From: Mucilaginibacter mallensis
GTDB taxonomy: Bacteria > Bacteroidota > Bacteroidia > Sphingobacteriales > Sphingobacteriaceae
Direction of reading: 5' to 3'
Length of the DNA stretch: 64,000 nt
Assembly: GCF_900105165.1 (NCBI RefSeq)
Contig: NZ_LT629740.1
Coordinates: forward strand, 992,001-1,056,000
Below, in pieces: positions 9,424-18,397 of the stretch. The position numbers and the translations under genes are program-made. The notes under the pieces are model-generated. The model saw only the letters and a list, made by a program, of their open reading frames with translations. It was not told the DNA's origin and made no database searches. Every line of letters begins with the position of its first letter. Position 1 is the stretch's first letter.

Positions 9424-9480
9424 TTAAAATAGTTGATTAGGTTGATTACGTGAGTGGTTGACTGAGTTAATTGAAAATAT

Positions 9481-9505
9481 AAAGCCCCGGCATCGGGGCT
9501 TTTTT
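9481..9505 (+). terminator. Intrinsic terminator of eno
   Basis: Stem AAAGCCCCG / CGGGGCTTT with loop GCAT, followed by a T6 run. Confidence 0.93.
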
Positions 9506-9508
9506 GTT

Positions 9509-9600
9509 GTCTGAACCATGATTTATAGGATTTGAGGATTGCCTTGATTTTATTGCCTGTCATCATGTAATCTTCTAATCAGGCAAATCATGGTCCAGAC
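9509..9600. repeat. R3 palindrome between eno and lspA
   Basis: GTCTGAACCATGATTT (9509-9524) pairs with AAATCATGGTCCAGAC (9585-9600), 15 of 16 matching. The same outer words begin the R3 elements at 10367, 36301 and 54529. Confidence 0.75.
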
Positions 9601-9632
9601 AAAAAGGGAATTTTAAAATCCGGCAATCATAT

Positions 9633-9640
9633 TATATTTG
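9633..9640 (+). promoter_or_regulatory. lspA promoter -7 box, near-leaderless start
   Basis: TATATTTG ends 5 bp before the lspA ATG at 9646, so transcription should start at or within a base or two of the start codon, giving a leaderless or near-leaderless mRNA. Confidence 0.5.
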
Positions 9641-9645
9641 CGCCC

Positions 9646-10179
9646 ATGAAATCAAACAAGATCCTGAGAGGGGCCATCATATTATTCATACTTGCACTAA
9701 ACATTGGCTGCGACCAGGTTTCAAAATCTATAGTACGCAAACACATGACCGAGTACCAGGTCATCGGCTTTATATCCAATCACGTAACGCTGGAAAAGGT
9801 GGAGAACACAGGCGCGTTTTTAAGTCTGGGTGATTCGCTGGGTGGTCCTGTTCGGTACATCGTACTGATGATATTGCCATTAATAGCTGTTGCATGGGGT
9901 TTATGGTACATCCTTACCAAACCCAACATGAGCAATTACAAGCTGGTGGGTATCATATTCATCATAGGCGGTGGCGTGGGTAATTTGTATGATCGTATAG
10001 TACATGGCTCGGTGACTGATTTTATGCATATTGATTTTGTGATCTTCCAAACAGGAGTATTCAACGTTGCCGATATGTCGATAATGGCGGGTATGGGCTT
10101 GATATTACTAGATGCTTATTTAACGGGGAAGAAGGAGAAGGAAGAGAATAAGGATGAGAGCGCGGTTGTAGAGGGGTAA
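9646..10179 (+). CDS. lspA: Lipoprotein signal peptidase (signal peptidase II)
   Basis: LspA (177 aa) removes signal peptides from prolipoproteins in the inner membrane after lipidation by Lgt. This window encodes several clients, e.g. the lipoproteins at 4244, 50885 and 51625. The aspartyl protease pair is Asp116 in GNLYDR and Asp143 in FNVADMSI. The other family blocks are the N-terminal Asp23-containing GCDQVSK, VENTGAFLSL (52-61) and GSVTDFMHIDF. Four membrane helices are predicted, at about 8-24, 70-90, 98-113 and 141-160. The tail is short and charged. It is monocistronic, between R3 and R1 repeats. Confidence 0.96.
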   Translation: MKSNKILRGAIILFILALNIGCDQVSKSIVRKHMTEYQVIGFISNHVTLEKVENTGAFLSLGDSLGGPVRYIVLMILPLIAVAWGLWYILTKPNMSNYKLVGIIFIIGGGVGNLYDRIVHGSVTDFMHIDFVIFQTGVFNVADMSIMAGMGLILLDAYLTGKKEKEENKDESAVVEG

Positions 10180-10196
10180 ATAAAAGTATTTTTTTT

Positions 10197-10548
10197 ACCC
10201 TCTTTCCGCCGCAGGCGAAGAGAGGGTGGTCGGGCGAAGCGACGACCGGGTGAGTCGGCGGAGCGCGTCGAAGTTTCGCGTTAGTGATAGCAGCGGATAC
10301 CAGCCTGGTGATTAAGGCCTGTGCAGTATGAGCGGATAGCACGGGCCGTAGGTAACGCCCAAAGTATCTGAACCAGAATTTACAGAATTACAGAATTATC
10401 GGAATTCTATAAATTCTCTAATTCAAGAAATTCGGGTTCAGGAATTATTGAAGATACAGAGAAGAAACAAACGCGCCCCGACAACTCACCCGGTCGTCGT
10501 TTCACTCGTCGACCCTCTCTCCGCTGCGCGCAAAGAGGGATACAGAAT
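10197..10548. repeat. Composite repeat: R1 copy a (+), R3, inverted R1 fragment
   Basis: R1a occupies 10197-10363. It starts with an ACCCTCTTT...AGAGAGGGT hairpin, runs through GACCGGGTGAGTC and GGAGCGCGTCGAAG, then TTAGTGATAGCAGCGGATAC and GTATGAGCGGATAGCACGG, and ends AACGCCC. An R3 palindrome follows (10367-10443; TCTGAACCAGAATTT against AAATTCGGGTTCAGGA, word-level pairing), then an R1 fragment in the opposite orientation (about 10470-10548). The order is the same as at 36045-36482. The frame open on the minus strand over R1a is discussed under findings and is not called as a gene. The rest of the lspA-helicase spacer (10549-10655) is word-repetitive (CTTTCACCT) with no gene. Confidence 0.8.
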
Positions 10549-10655
10549 TAAAGCTTTCGCCTTTTACCTTTCAGCTTTCACCTCAATAAATTGTCATAAA
10601 CCTTTCACCTTTAGCGTTTAAGCTATCACCTGCACCTACTTACCAAATAAAAGCG

Positions 10656-10663
10656 TATCTTTG
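10656..10663 (+). promoter_or_regulatory. Probable helicase promoter -7 box with ~86 nt leader
   Basis: TATCTTTG fits the Bacteroidota -7 consensus. The resulting leader (about 10670-10755) is unusually long for this window. Cold-induced DEAD-box genes of other bacteria have long regulatory leaders, but no specific structure is claimed here. Confidence 0.45.
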
Positions 10664-10755
10664 CTGGCAATACCCGTTAGCTTACGGTTTTGATCACCGA
10701 CAACTCTTCAGATCCGCTTATGCAATCGCGTTAGCACAATAGATAAAAACATTAC

Positions 10756-12090
10756 ATGTCATTCGAAAATTTAAATTTAATTGAGCCTATACTCAGGGCT
10801 TTAAAAACTGAGGGATATACTACACCCACGCCAATACAGGAGCAATCCATCCCTATTATATTACAGCATAAAGATTTGCTGGGCTGCGCGCAAACTGGTA
10901 CCGGTAAAACGGCCGCTTTCGCTATTCCTATTTTACAGTTATTGTACCAGGACAGGCTGCAGCATAAAGAGCAAAAAACCATTAAGGCCCTTATTTTAAC
11001 ACCAACACGCGAGCTGGCTATACAAATTGCTGAAAGCTTTGCCGCTTATGGCAAACATACCGGCTTAAAGCATTTGGTTGTCTTCGGTGGTGTTTCACAA
11101 AATCCACAGGTTGATAGTTTACGCAGGGGCGTTGATATTTTAGTAGCAACACCGGGCCGTTTACTGGATCTGATGAACCAGAAATATGTTCACCTTGATC
11201 ATATTAAAATGCTGGTACTGGATGAAGCCGACCGTATGCTGGATATGGGCTTTGTAAATGATGTTAAAAAGATCATTGCCAAAGTACCCGCAAAAAGGCA
11301 AACGCTGTTCTTTTCGGCTACTATGCCAAACGAGATACAGAACCTGGCCAATACCATTTTAACCAGGCCTGAAAAGGTTGAGGTTACACCGGTGTCATCA
11401 ACTGCAGATACCATTCAGCAGGAGCTTTATTATGTAGATAAGGGCGATAAAAAAGCCTTACTTAACCATATATTAAAGGATAAGGAAATTAAAACCGCGC
11501 TGGTATTTACACGTACCAAACACGGTGCGGATAAGGTGGTTAAGGACCTTGTGAAGGTTGGCATTACTGCCGAGGCTATCCACGGTAATAAATCGCAAAA
11601 TGCACGTCAGCGGGCTTTATCAAACTTTAAGAACCGTACAACAAGGGTATTAATAGCTACAGATATTGCTGCGCGCGGTATTGATATTGACGAGCTTACC
11701 CATGTTATAAACTACGAACTGCCCAACATACCTGAAACCTACGTACACAGGATTGGCCGTACAGGTCGCGCAGGTGCAAGTGGTATAGCGCTTTCTTTTT
11801 GTGATGCCGAAGAAATTGATTTTCTGAAAGATATTCATAAGCTGATAGCAAAACAGATACCTGTTAACGAGGCACATCCTTACCCGATGAGCCCGCAAAG
11901 CATGGTAGCTAAAGCCGAGGCAGCAGCCAAATCAGGCGGCGGTGGCCGTAGCGGCGCGCCAAAAAGAGGCCGTGGTTTTGGTAATAAAGACCGTGGTCGT
12001 GGTGGTAACAATAATAAGAGCAGTAGCAACAGCGGCAACATGAGCGGCGGAAGTCGTGGCGGTAATAGCCGTGGCGGAAGAAGAGATTAA
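10756..12090 (+). CDS. DEAD-box ATP-dependent RNA helicase (RhlE-like)
   Basis: A 444 aa helicase that unwinds RNA duplexes in ribosome assembly or mRNA turnover. The Q motif (YTTPTPIQ, 21-28), motif I AQTGTGKT (45-52), [16 protein letters not shown], motif [12 protein letters not shown], motif III FSATMP, and C-terminal RecA motifs [11 protein letters not shown] and [10 protein letters not shown] are all present. The tail from about residue 391 is a low-complexity Gly/Arg/Asn/Ser segment, a typical unstructured RNA-binding extension of RhlE-type enzymes. R1 copies in the same orientation lie on both sides of the gene. I leave the symbol empty because several paralogues are usual in this group. 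Confidence 0.95.
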   Translation: MSFENLNLIEPILRALKTEGYTTPTPIQEQSIPIILQHKDLLGCAQTGTGKTAAFAIPILQLLYQDRLQHKEQKTIKALILTPTRELAIQIAESFAAYGKHTGLKHLVVFGGVSQNPQVDSLRRGVDILVATPGRLLDLMNQKYVHLDHIKMLVLDEADRMLDMGFVNDVKKIIAKVPAKRQTLFFSATMPNEIQNLANTILTRPEKVEVTPVSSTADTIQQELYYVDKGDKKALLNHILKDKEIKTALVFTRTKHGADKVVKDLVKVGITAEAIHGNKSQNARQRALSNFKNRTTRVLIATDIAARGIDIDELTHVINYELPNIPETYVHRIGRTGRAGASGIALSFCDAEEIDFLKDIHKLIAKQIPVNEAHPYPMSPQSMVAKAEAAAKSGGGGRSGAPKRGRGFGNKDRGRGGNNNKSSSNSGNMSGGSRGGNSRGGRRD

Positions 12091-12110
12091 ATAAGAAATA
12101 TATGTTTGAT

Positions 12111-12275
12111 AACCCTCTTTGCCGCTTGCGGCAGAGAGGGTGGTCGGGCGAAGCAACGACCGGGTGAGTCAACGGAGCGCGTCGAAGCTTTGCGTTAGTG
12201 ATAGGAGCGGATACCGGCCTTGTGCTTAATGCCTGTGTAGTATGAGCGGATAGCACGACCCGGAGGGAAACGCCC
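12111..12275. repeat. R1 element, copy b (+)
   Basis: This copy runs from AACCCTCTTTGCCGCTTGCG, with the same three blocks as copy a, to the CGCCC end at 12275. It starts 20 bp after the helicase stop codon, and its first hairpin could act as a terminator. A short CCCCTAACCCCTCTC / GAGGGG hairpin follows to about 12325. Confidence 0.8.
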
Positions 12276-12416
12276 GCATTAGCGCTTCAATAACACACCC
12301 CTAACCCCTCTCAAGAGGGGAACTTGAAAAACCACACCCACTGTTAACAAGTTAATAATACCACTTGCAGCTACCGAACTTTTGCTTTAATTTTATTGTG
12401 AAATAGATATAGTGAT

Positions 12417-12713
12417 ATGAAACGCCTTTTATACCTTTTTAAAAATAAGTTTTTTTGGGTTACTGCGGCTTTTGTAGTGTGGATGATCTTTTTTGATAAG
12501 AACGACCTTTTTTCGCAATACCAATACCATCAGCAGCTTAGCAAGTTAAAACAGGAGCGCGATTTTTATATTAAACAAACAGACGCCGTTAGCAAGGACC
12601 TTGACGAACTTACCTCCAACCCGGCAAAACTCGAAAAATTTGCCCGCGAAAAATACCTCATGAAAAAAGATAATGAGGATGTTTTTGTGATAGTAAACGA
12701 TAAAAGTAATTAA
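12417..12713 (+). CDS. Septum formation initiator family protein (FtsB/DivIC-like)
   Basis: A 98 aa bitopic membrane protein with a short basic cytoplasmic start, one membrane helix at about residues 12-27 (FFWVTAAFVVWMIFF), a coiled coil at about 36-65 in the periplasm, and the family ending LEKFAREKYLMKKDNEDVFVIV (the 'AREKY.M...EDVF.I' motif). By family it is part of the FtsBLQ/DivIC divisome subcomplex that activates septal peptidoglycan synthesis. In many Bacteroidota the gene follows eno, and it is four genes downstream of eno here. It is monocistronic. Confidence 0.9.
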   Translation: MKRLLYLFKNKFFWVTAAFVVWMIFFDKNDLFSQYQYHQQLSKLKQERDFYIKQTDAVSKDLDELTSNPAKLEKFAREKYLMKKDNEDVFVIVNDKSN

Positions 12714-12735
12714 TTTGAAGATTTGAGGATGTGCC

Positions 12736-12782
12736 GATTTGAAAATTTAAATCACACAAACCAATCATCAAATTTTCAAATC
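12736..12782. repeat. 13 bp perfect inverted repeat at convergent gene ends
   Basis: GATTTGAAAATTT (12736-12748) is exactly complementary to 12770-12782. The right arm overlaps the last two bases of the AlkD-like gene's stop codon. It is probably a bidirectional terminator. Confidence 0.65.
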
Positions 12783-13434
12783 ATTCATTCACTAATTCTT
12801 TCAAAGCATTTGTAGCTATCCATTTGGCGGCTTTGCTATTCTGCAATAATATCCGCCCTGCCGAAGCAATAGATGCTGCGCGTAATAACTCATTTCGTTT
12901 GCCAATTTGCCTTAATGCCCAGTTAACTGCTTTTTTAACAAAGTTGCGTTCATCCCAGGCTTCACGCTCAATAACGGGCAGCAGGGCAATAAATACGGTA
13001 TCAGCAGCTGTTTTATTATGCACCGCATACTCGGCCATTAATACAAAACCGGCACGTTTAATATATTCTTCCTGATGGGTGGTATAAAACAATGCCTTTT
13101 CAATGGCAAATGGTGTGCGGTCGAACAGGTTACCGCAAACCTGGTCGCACAGGTCCCATGAGTAGAAATCGTTGGTCCAGCTGTCCATTTGGACAGGGGC
13201 AACCAGGGCCGGGTCATCAATCATTGAAGCCAGTATACGTGCCTCATGTATGCCGGTATCCCAAAGCTTCAGTGCTAGTTGATGATTCTTTTTTAATGAT
13301 TTGGCTAACTTCCGTAACTGCGGGATGGGTACGCCCAACGCTTTTGAATTATCAACGCCAAAGCGTAGCATGCCTGCATGGTAGGTAGAGTTGGATTTTT
13401 GTTTAAGCTGATTGAGAATTTCGTCTACAGTCAT
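12781..13434 (-). CDS. DNA alkylation repair protein (AlkD-like HEAT-repeat glycosylase)
   Basis: A 217 aa all-helical protein of the AlkD family, which excises cationic alkylated bases (3-methyladenine, 7-methylguanine) without flipping the base. The catalytic region matches: Trp93 and Asp97 in SWDLCDQV have the same spacing as Trp109/Asp113 of Bacillus cereus AlkD, and Trp172 in VKKAVNWALRQIG corresponds to its Trp187. The length is about 20 residues short of AlkD. A shared terminator lies just upstream (13451-13476), separating it from hppD, so it needs its own promoter, which I could not place. Confidence 0.9.
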   Translation of the reverse strand: MTVDEILNQLKQKSNSTYHAGMLRFGVDNSKALGVPIPQLRKLAKSLKKNHQLALKLWDTGIHEARILASMIDDPALVAPVQMDSWTNDFYSWDLCDQVCGNLFDRTPFAIEKALFYTTHQEEYIKRAGFVLMAEYAVHNKTAADTVFIALLPVIEREAWDERNFVKKAVNWALRQIGKRNELLRAASIASAGRILLQNSKAAKWIATNALKELVNE

Positions 13435-13450
13435 ATAAACTAAAATTAAA

Positions 13451-13476
13451 TAAAAAAGCCGGGCATAACCCGGCTT
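13451..13476 (-). terminator. Intrinsic terminator of the hmgA-hppD operon
   Basis: On the minus strand the stem AAGCCGGG / CCCGGCTT with a 5 nt loop (TTATG) is followed by TTTTTATTT. It sits 35 bp after the hppD stop codon. Confidence 0.9.
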
Positions 13477-13510
13477 GATAAATTTATTCCCCCTTTAGGA
13501 GGTTAGGGGG

Positions 13511-14635
13511 TTAAAGATTTCCCCTCAAGTCTTGTTCGCGTTCAATCGCCTCAAACAAAGCCTTAAAATTACCCGCGCCGAATGATTTTGCACCCTTGCG
13601 CTGAATGATCTCGAAGAACAAAGTAGGCCTGTCCTCAACCGGTTTGGTGAAGATCTGCAATAAATATCCTTCGTCATCACGGTCGACTAATATACCCAGG
13701 TCTTTTAGCGGTCCCAGGTCCTCATCAATGTGGCCAACGCGATCGGTAAGCTCATCATAGTAGGTAGTAGGCACGGTTAAAAACTCCACACCTCTGCTTT
13801 GCAATTCAGTAACTGTGTTCACAATATCATGCGTAGCTAAGGCCATGTGCTGTACGCCTTCGCCTTCATAAAATTCAAGGTATTCCTCTATCTGCGATTT
13901 CTTTTTACCCTCGGCCGGTTCATTTATCGGGAACTTTACATAACCGTTTCCGTTGCTCATAACCTTGCTCATCAGGGCTGAATACTCGGTTGAGATCATT
14001 TTATCATCAAAGGTCAGGATGTTTCTGAAACCCATGGTATCAGCATAAAAATCAACCCAATGGTTCATCTGGTGCCAGCCCACGTTACCTACGCAATGGT
14101 CAACGTATAATAAGCCGGTATCAGTTGGGTTATAAACTGTTTTATGTTCTTTATAGCCGGGTAAAAATAACCCTTTATAGTTTTTGCGTTCGATGAAAAG
14201 GTGCACCGTTTCGCCGTACAGTTTAATGCCGCTGGTACGTACCTCGCCAAACTCATCGTTTAAAGTTTGCGGTTGCTGATAAGGTTCAGCGCCGCGCTTG
14301 GTGGTTTGCTTAAAGGCATCATAGGCATCATTAACCCAAAGGGCCAGCACTTTTACGCCATCGCCATGTTTTTTAATATGCTCCGCAATGGGGTGATCAG
14401 AATGCAGCGGAGTAGTTAATACAATACGTATTTTGCCTTGTTGCAAAACGTATGAAGCCCTGTCGCGCACCCCTGTTTCTGGCCCTGCGTAAGCCAGGTC
14501 CTGAAAGCCAAAAGCGGTTTTATAGTAATGGGCAGCCTGTTTGGCATTACCCACATAAAATTCAACGTGATCAGTACCGTTCAGGGGTAAAAAATCAGTT
14601 GTATTTGTTGGTATATCTATTGTTTGTGTTTGCAT
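13511..14635 (-). CDS. hppD: 4-hydroxyphenylpyruvate dioxygenase
   Basis: HPPD (374 aa) converts 4-hydroxyphenylpyruvate to homogentisate with O2 and Fe(II), the second step of tyrosine breakdown. The two vicinal-oxygen-chelate halves are clear: the N-terminal half starts at NGTDHVEFYVGNAKQAAHYY, and the C-terminal half carries the iron ligands His180 (LLYVDHCVGN), His263 (VQHMALATHD) and Glu342 (LFFEIIQRKG). The ending FGAGNFKALFEAIEREQ is the C-terminal helix that gates the active site. It lies 76 bp downstream of hmgA on the same strand and they probably share a transcript, with the terminator at 13451. Confidence 0.98.
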   Translation of the reverse strand: MQTQTIDIPTNTTDFLPLNGTDHVEFYVGNAKQAAHYYKTAFGFQDLAYAGPETGVRDRASYVLQQGKIRIVLTTPLHSDHPIAEHIKKHGDGVKVLALWVNDAYDAFKQTTKRGAEPYQQPQTLNDEFGEVRTSGIKLYGETVHLFIERKNYKGLFLPGYKEHKTVYNPTDTGLLYVDHCVGNVGWHQMNHWVDFYADTMGFRNILTFDDKMISTEYSALMSKVMSNGNGYVKFPINEPAEGKKKSQIEEYLEFYEGEGVQHMALATHDIVNTVTELQSRGVEFLTVPTTYYDELTDRVGHIDEDLGPLKDLGILVDRDDEGYLLQIFTKPVEDRPTLFFEIIQRKGAKSFGAGNFKALFEAIEREQDLRGNL

Positions 14636-14711
14636 TTTTTAATTAGTGAATGAGTGATTTAGTGAATGAGCGATTTTTTGATTTGAAGATTGGTTTTCAT
14701 CTTCAAATCAA

Positions 14712-15869
14712 TTACTCCGCCCAACTCTTATAATAATTCCCGTCCTCAATCCTTATGGCCTCATCCGTCAGCATTAGCGGGCGGAAAGGGTCTATCATTA
14801 CAGCCAGTTCATCGGTTGATTCCTTACCTATCGACCGCTCAACAGCGCCGGGTGCCGGGCCATGAGGTATGCCGCCCGGGTGCAGGGTGATCTGCCCTTT
14901 TACCACATGCTTTCTGCTCATAAAATCACCATCCACATAATACAGCACCTCATCGCTATCCACATTGCTGTGGTTATATGGCGCGGGGATCGATAGTGGA
15001 TGATAATCGAACTTGCGCGGTACAAATGAGCAGATCACAAAGTTGTTTCCCTCAAATGTTTGGTGTACTGGTGGCGGTTGGTGTAAGCGGCCTGTTATCG
15101 GTTCAAAATCATGTATGGATAGCGCCCATGGGTAATGGAAACCATCCCAGCCGATAAAATCAAATGGATGTGTGCCATAGATATATGGATAGATAAGCCC
15201 CTGCTTTTTTATCAGGATCTTGAAATCGCCTTTTTCATCATGCGTTTGCAGATCGGTTGGGCGTTTAATGTCGCGCTCGCAATAGGGCGAGTGTTCCATT
15301 AGTTGTCCGTAAGCATTCTGATAGCGCTTAGGCGGGCGGATAGGGCTGAAGCTCTCCACAATGAACAGCCTGTTATCAGCCGTATCAAACTCCATCTGGT
15401 AAATGGTGCCGCGTGGTATCACCAGGTAATCGCCATACACAAATTTGATGTTGCCGAAACCAGTCTTTAGCGTGCCTGATCCCTGGTGAATGAACACCAC
15501 TTCATCGGCCTGACTGTTCTTATAAAAATAATCAGTCATGGAAGTACGCGGGGCAGCCAGCGAAATATGGAGGTCGTTGTTTACCAAAACCGGCTTGCGA
15601 CTCTTGAGATAATCATCCTCGGGCTGCACATTGAAGCCTATTAGGCTGGTATGCTTCAGGTGCTTTTCGCGGGCGATTTTGGGTTCAACGCTGTATGGCT
15701 CACCCAATTCCTTTACAATTGTTGGCGGGTAAGCATGATAAACAAGCGAATAGAGACTCGAAAAACCTTCGGTTGATACCAGTTCTTCGGCGTACAAACT
15801 ACCATCGGGCTTACGAAATTGTGTATGCCGCTTTGGCGGAATTTTTCCTAATGTATGATAAATGGGCAT
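14712..15869 (-). CDS. hmgA: Homogentisate 1,2-dioxygenase
   Basis: This 385 aa cupin-type dioxygenase opens the homogentisate ring to maleylacetoacetate using Fe(II) and O2. Family features are the block YHTLGKIPPKRHTQFR at the start, VFIHQGSG plus GDYLVIPRGT (first cupin), and the iron site in the second cupin, which I assign to His300 and Glu307 (PYNHSNVDSDE) and His336 (GGIPHGP). DPFRPLMLT near the end is typical. It is shorter than the 430-450 aa proteobacterial enzyme, as usual in Bacteroidota. It is the first gene of the hmgA-hppD operon. The spacer to hppD is an imperfect palindrome of TTTGAAGAT words. Confidence 0.95.
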   Translation of the reverse strand: MPIYHTLGKIPPKRHTQFRKPDGSLYAEELVSTEGFSSLYSLVYHAYPPTIVKELGEPYSVEPKIAREKHLKHTSLIGFNVQPEDDYLKSRKPVLVNNDLHISLAAPRTSMTDYFYKNSQADEVVFIHQGSGTLKTGFGNIKFVYGDYLVIPRGTIYQMEFDTADNRLFIVESFSPIRPPKRYQNAYGQLMEHSPYCERDIKRPTDLQTHDEKGDFKILIKKQGLIYPYIYGTHPFDFIGWDGFHYPWALSIHDFEPITGRLHQPPPVHQTFEGNNFVICSFVPRKFDYHPLSIPAPYNHSNVDSDEVLYYVDGDFMSRKHVVKGQITLHPGGIPHGPAPGAVERSIGKESTDELAVMIDPFRPLMLTDEAIRIEDGNYYKSWAE

Positions 15870-16374
15870 GGCCTATAATTGGTTTATATTGTTCAGAACG
15901 TTTAAACGCTGAAAGGCAGAAGAGTTGAGATTATAGTCAACTAAAAACCATCAGCATTTAAAATATAAAACGATTGAGAAGCGGGAATAGTTTTAAGATA
16001 ATTGGCTGAATTTAAATAGCTTTCGTGCTTTTTATCTTAAAATAAAAAGTGTAATTAGTATTGCGCCAATACTATTTTACTGAGCATAGCATCCCTGAAA
16101 GAAGAAGCATCACTCATTGAAGTGAGGCCAAGGGAGAAAAGAAAATGCCTTTGTATGCTCATGGTTAATTATACGAATTTAGGGAATTAATATTATACTT
16201 AGGTTAATTTGTTGATTAAGTTAAGTGGTGAGTGGTTGATGGGGTTGGGTTTAGTTGTAGCGGTATAAAAGGGTTAGGTAGATTTAGTTTATTTAAGTTG
16301 GAGGGCGTTTGAATTATGAGTGGTTAAAGATAGTTTAACTAATCACTGATTAATTACTCTCTACTCATTAAACT
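15870..16374. other. Spacer upstream of hmgA
   Basis: It probably contains the hmgA promoter, which was not located. A minus-strand 35-codon frame (16055-16162) is mentioned under findings. From 16200 to 16260 the words GTTGATTAAG and GAGTGGTTGATGGG repeat, and they recur inverted at 16560-16672, so the R1 copy at 16375 sits inside a larger imperfect palindrome. Confidence 0.5.
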
Positions 16375-16538
16375 TGGGCGTTGCCTGCGGCCCGGGCTGT
16401 ACGCTCATACGCCTGCAGGCTTTATGCACAGGCCGGTATCCGCTGCCATCCCTAACGCGGAACTTCGACGCGCTCCGTTGACTCACCCCGACTACGCTTC
16501 GCTGGTCGACCCTCTCTACCGCAAGCGGCAAAGAGGAT
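16375..16538 (-). repeat. R1 element, copy c (inverted orientation)
   Basis: The same blocks as copies a and b read on the minus strand: GGGCGTTGCCTGCGG, CCGCTGCCATCCCTAACGCG, CTTCGACGCGCTCCGTTGAC, and a CCCTCTC...AAGAGG hairpin. Confidence 0.8.
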
Positions 16539-16677
16539 TAAGGATAGAGCTTTATATTAATTTATTCAACTCACTTAACACATTCCAACCCAATCAACTT
16601 AATCCAACTAATCAACCACTCACCCGATCAACCAAATAAACTTAATCAACCACTCATCACCCATCAACCAAAAACAT

Positions 16678-16685
16678 TAGCTTTG
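16678..16685 (+). promoter_or_regulatory. Probable promoter -7 box of the fumarylacetoacetate hydrolase gene
   Basis: TAGCTTTG matches TAnnTTTG and ends 20 bp before the ATG at 16706. Confidence 0.45.
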
Positions 16686-16705
16686 AGTTACCAACCAATT
16701 GAAAC

Positions 16706-17701
16706 ATGAAATTAGTATCCTACAAAACCGAAGACCGGGAGCATCTGGGCATCTACATAAACGGGCATATCTATAATTTAAATTCGTGTGATAAGTTGCT
16801 CCCTGATAGCATGAACGAGTTTTTGTGGGGAGGCGATGAGCTGATGGACCGGGCCAAAAAAGTAAATGCCGATATTAAGTCGGGCAAACTGGAGGCCAAG
16901 GAAGAATTGTTTTATGAGTTGATAGCGCCTGTTCCGCACCCAAGTTCATGCCGTGATGCTTACGCTTTCAGGCAGCATGTGGAGGCTGGCAGGCGCAACC
17001 GTGGCGCGGCTATGATACCTGAGTTTGACCAATACCCGGTGTTTTATTTTACCAACCATAATGCCATACAAGGCGCTGGTGAAATTGAGTGCATGCCAGA
17101 TCATTTTGATAAGCTTGATTTTGAGCTGGAGGTTGCCATCGTAATAAATAAAAAAGGCAGAAACATTAAAGCAGCTGAGGCGGATAATTACATAGCCGGT
17201 TACATGATCATGAATGACATGAGCGCCCGCACCTTGCAAATGGAAGAAATGCTGTTGAACCTCGGCCCTGCAAAGGGTAAGGACTTTTCAACGGTGATTG
17301 GTCCGTGGCTGGTAACGCCGGATGAGTTGGATGCTTATAAAACTGCGCCAAAACCCGGTCATACAGGTAATGCTTACGACTTGAAAATGGTTTGCCATAT
17401 AAACGGGAAACAAGTATCGGCAGGCACTATGGCTGATATGGAGTGGACCTTCGCCGAGATCATTGAACGCTGTGCCTATGGCTGCGATATCCTGCCGGGT
17501 GATGTAATAGGCTCAGGCACAGTTGGCACAGGTTGTTTTTTAGAACTTAATGGTACCGGTTTACGCAATGATCCTAACTATAAAGCCCAGTGGCTGCAGC
17601 CTAATGATCTGGTAGAAATGGAGGTAACGGGGTTGGGGATGCTGGGGAATGTTATTAAGAAAGCGGAAAGTAGTTTTTCCCTGTTTGCATTGAAGAAATA
17701 A
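16706..17701 (+). CDS. Fumarylacetoacetate hydrolase family protein (probable fumarylacetoacetase)
   Basis: A 331 aa FAH-fold protein. The active-site pattern matches mammalian FAH: Asp84 and His91 in CRDAYAFRQH keep the Asp/His spacing, Glu140 and Glu142 (FELEVAIVI) and Asp171 (MNDMSAR) complete the metal site, and the catalytic GSGTVGTGC segment is near 272-280. FAH-family enzymes act on various diketo acids. Position beside hmgA and hppD makes fumarylacetoacetate hydrolysis, the last step of tyrosine catabolism, the best inference, although the protein is about 90 residues shorter than classical FAH. No maleylacetoacetate isomerase gene is nearby. It has its own promoter and diverges from hmgA. 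Confidence 0.9.
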   Translation: MKLVSYKTEDREHLGIYINGHIYNLNSCDKLLPDSMNEFLWGGDELMDRAKKVNADIKSGKLEAKEELFYELIAPVPHPSSCRDAYAFRQHVEAGRRNRGAAMIPEFDQYPVFYFTNHNAIQGAGEIECMPDHFDKLDFELEVAIVINKKGRNIKAAEADNYIAGYMIMNDMSARTLQMEEMLLNLGPAKGKDFSTVIGPWLVTPDELDAYKTAPKPGHTGNAYDLKMVCHINGKQVSAGTMADMEWTFAEIIERCAYGCDILPGDVIGSGTVGTGCFLELNGTGLRNDPNYKAQWLQPNDLVEMEVTGLGMLGNVIKKAESSFSLFALKK

Positions 17702-17819
17702 TCCCCTCGTTTTACTAGCTTCAGTTTGCAAAGAAGCCTTAAGATGACGATGTTTTCGGCGGGTACTGAATGATCTTTCAGTTTGCAACTGGGATGCTTG
17801 TTACCTATCGCCTGTAGCC

Positions 17820-18314
17820 GCTCATAGCCGCTAAGGCCTATTTCTTTTGTCTTGATACAAAAGGTAGCAAAACCCGACCGGAGGGAGCTCATGAATACCA
17901 TTAAAAAACAAATAATAGATGAATAAATCAAGACAAAAAGATCCTTCCGCCCACAGGCAAAACACCCAGGCCCGCGCTTTTTGTCGGGCCTTTACCCGCT
18001 TTTGATCACGGTTCATTTAAGCTTTTTTAAGCCCTCTCCTTTGGAGAGGGTTGGGTGAGGATCTTCCGTCAGTAGAACAGCTTCGGGCGAAATCAGGCAA
18101 AACAATGGTGGCCTTGTGCGTGGCAGGGCATAGCAGATTTTTACAGAAGCGTAAAGGCGGGTGTGTAGCGACAGCAGGGTAAAAATATAGCAGCCCAGGT
18201 TTTGCCTGATTTGCAGGAAAGAGGCCTGTGCGGCAAAGAAGCCTAATCTACTGACTTGATTTTTTTGGTTACTTTTTGTATCAAGACAAAAAGTGACGTC
18301 TTAGCGACAAGCGA
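17820..18314. repeat. R2 element, copy 2
   Basis: The left end GCTCATAGCCGC begins at 17820 and the right end is degenerate (GCGACAAGCG near 18304). The left side contains the extra segment GGGAGCTCATGAATACCATT...GATGAATAAATCAAG, which is absent on the right side, so the two arms are unequal. The core (about 18068-18215) matches copies 1 and 3 closely. A REP half-site (GGATTGCTTCGTTCCTCGCA, about 18361-18382) lies to the right, and the insertion sequence begins at 18398. Confidence 0.75.
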
Positions 18315-18397
18315 TTCGAAGCGACAAGGATACGACATGCAATCCCGCTCTGTATAGCATAGGGATTGCTTCGTTCCTCGCAATTGTAAGGGTTTAG

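Noticed and set aside
10061..10342. Minus-strand frame over R1a, with matching frames in the other R1 copies
   Set aside because: No start signals, partial overlap with lspA, and low-complexity arginine-rich content. Not called as genes, but the shared frame is noted as a finding.
16706..17701. Calling the FAH-family gene fahA outright
   Set aside because: Active-site residues and context fit, but the protein is much shorter than classical fumarylacetoacetase and the family has several activities.
17578..18016. Minus-strand frames in R2 copy 2, with a similar one in R2 copy 3 (45693-45908)
   Set aside because: The peptides are alike only because the repeats are alike, and copy 1 does not keep the frame.
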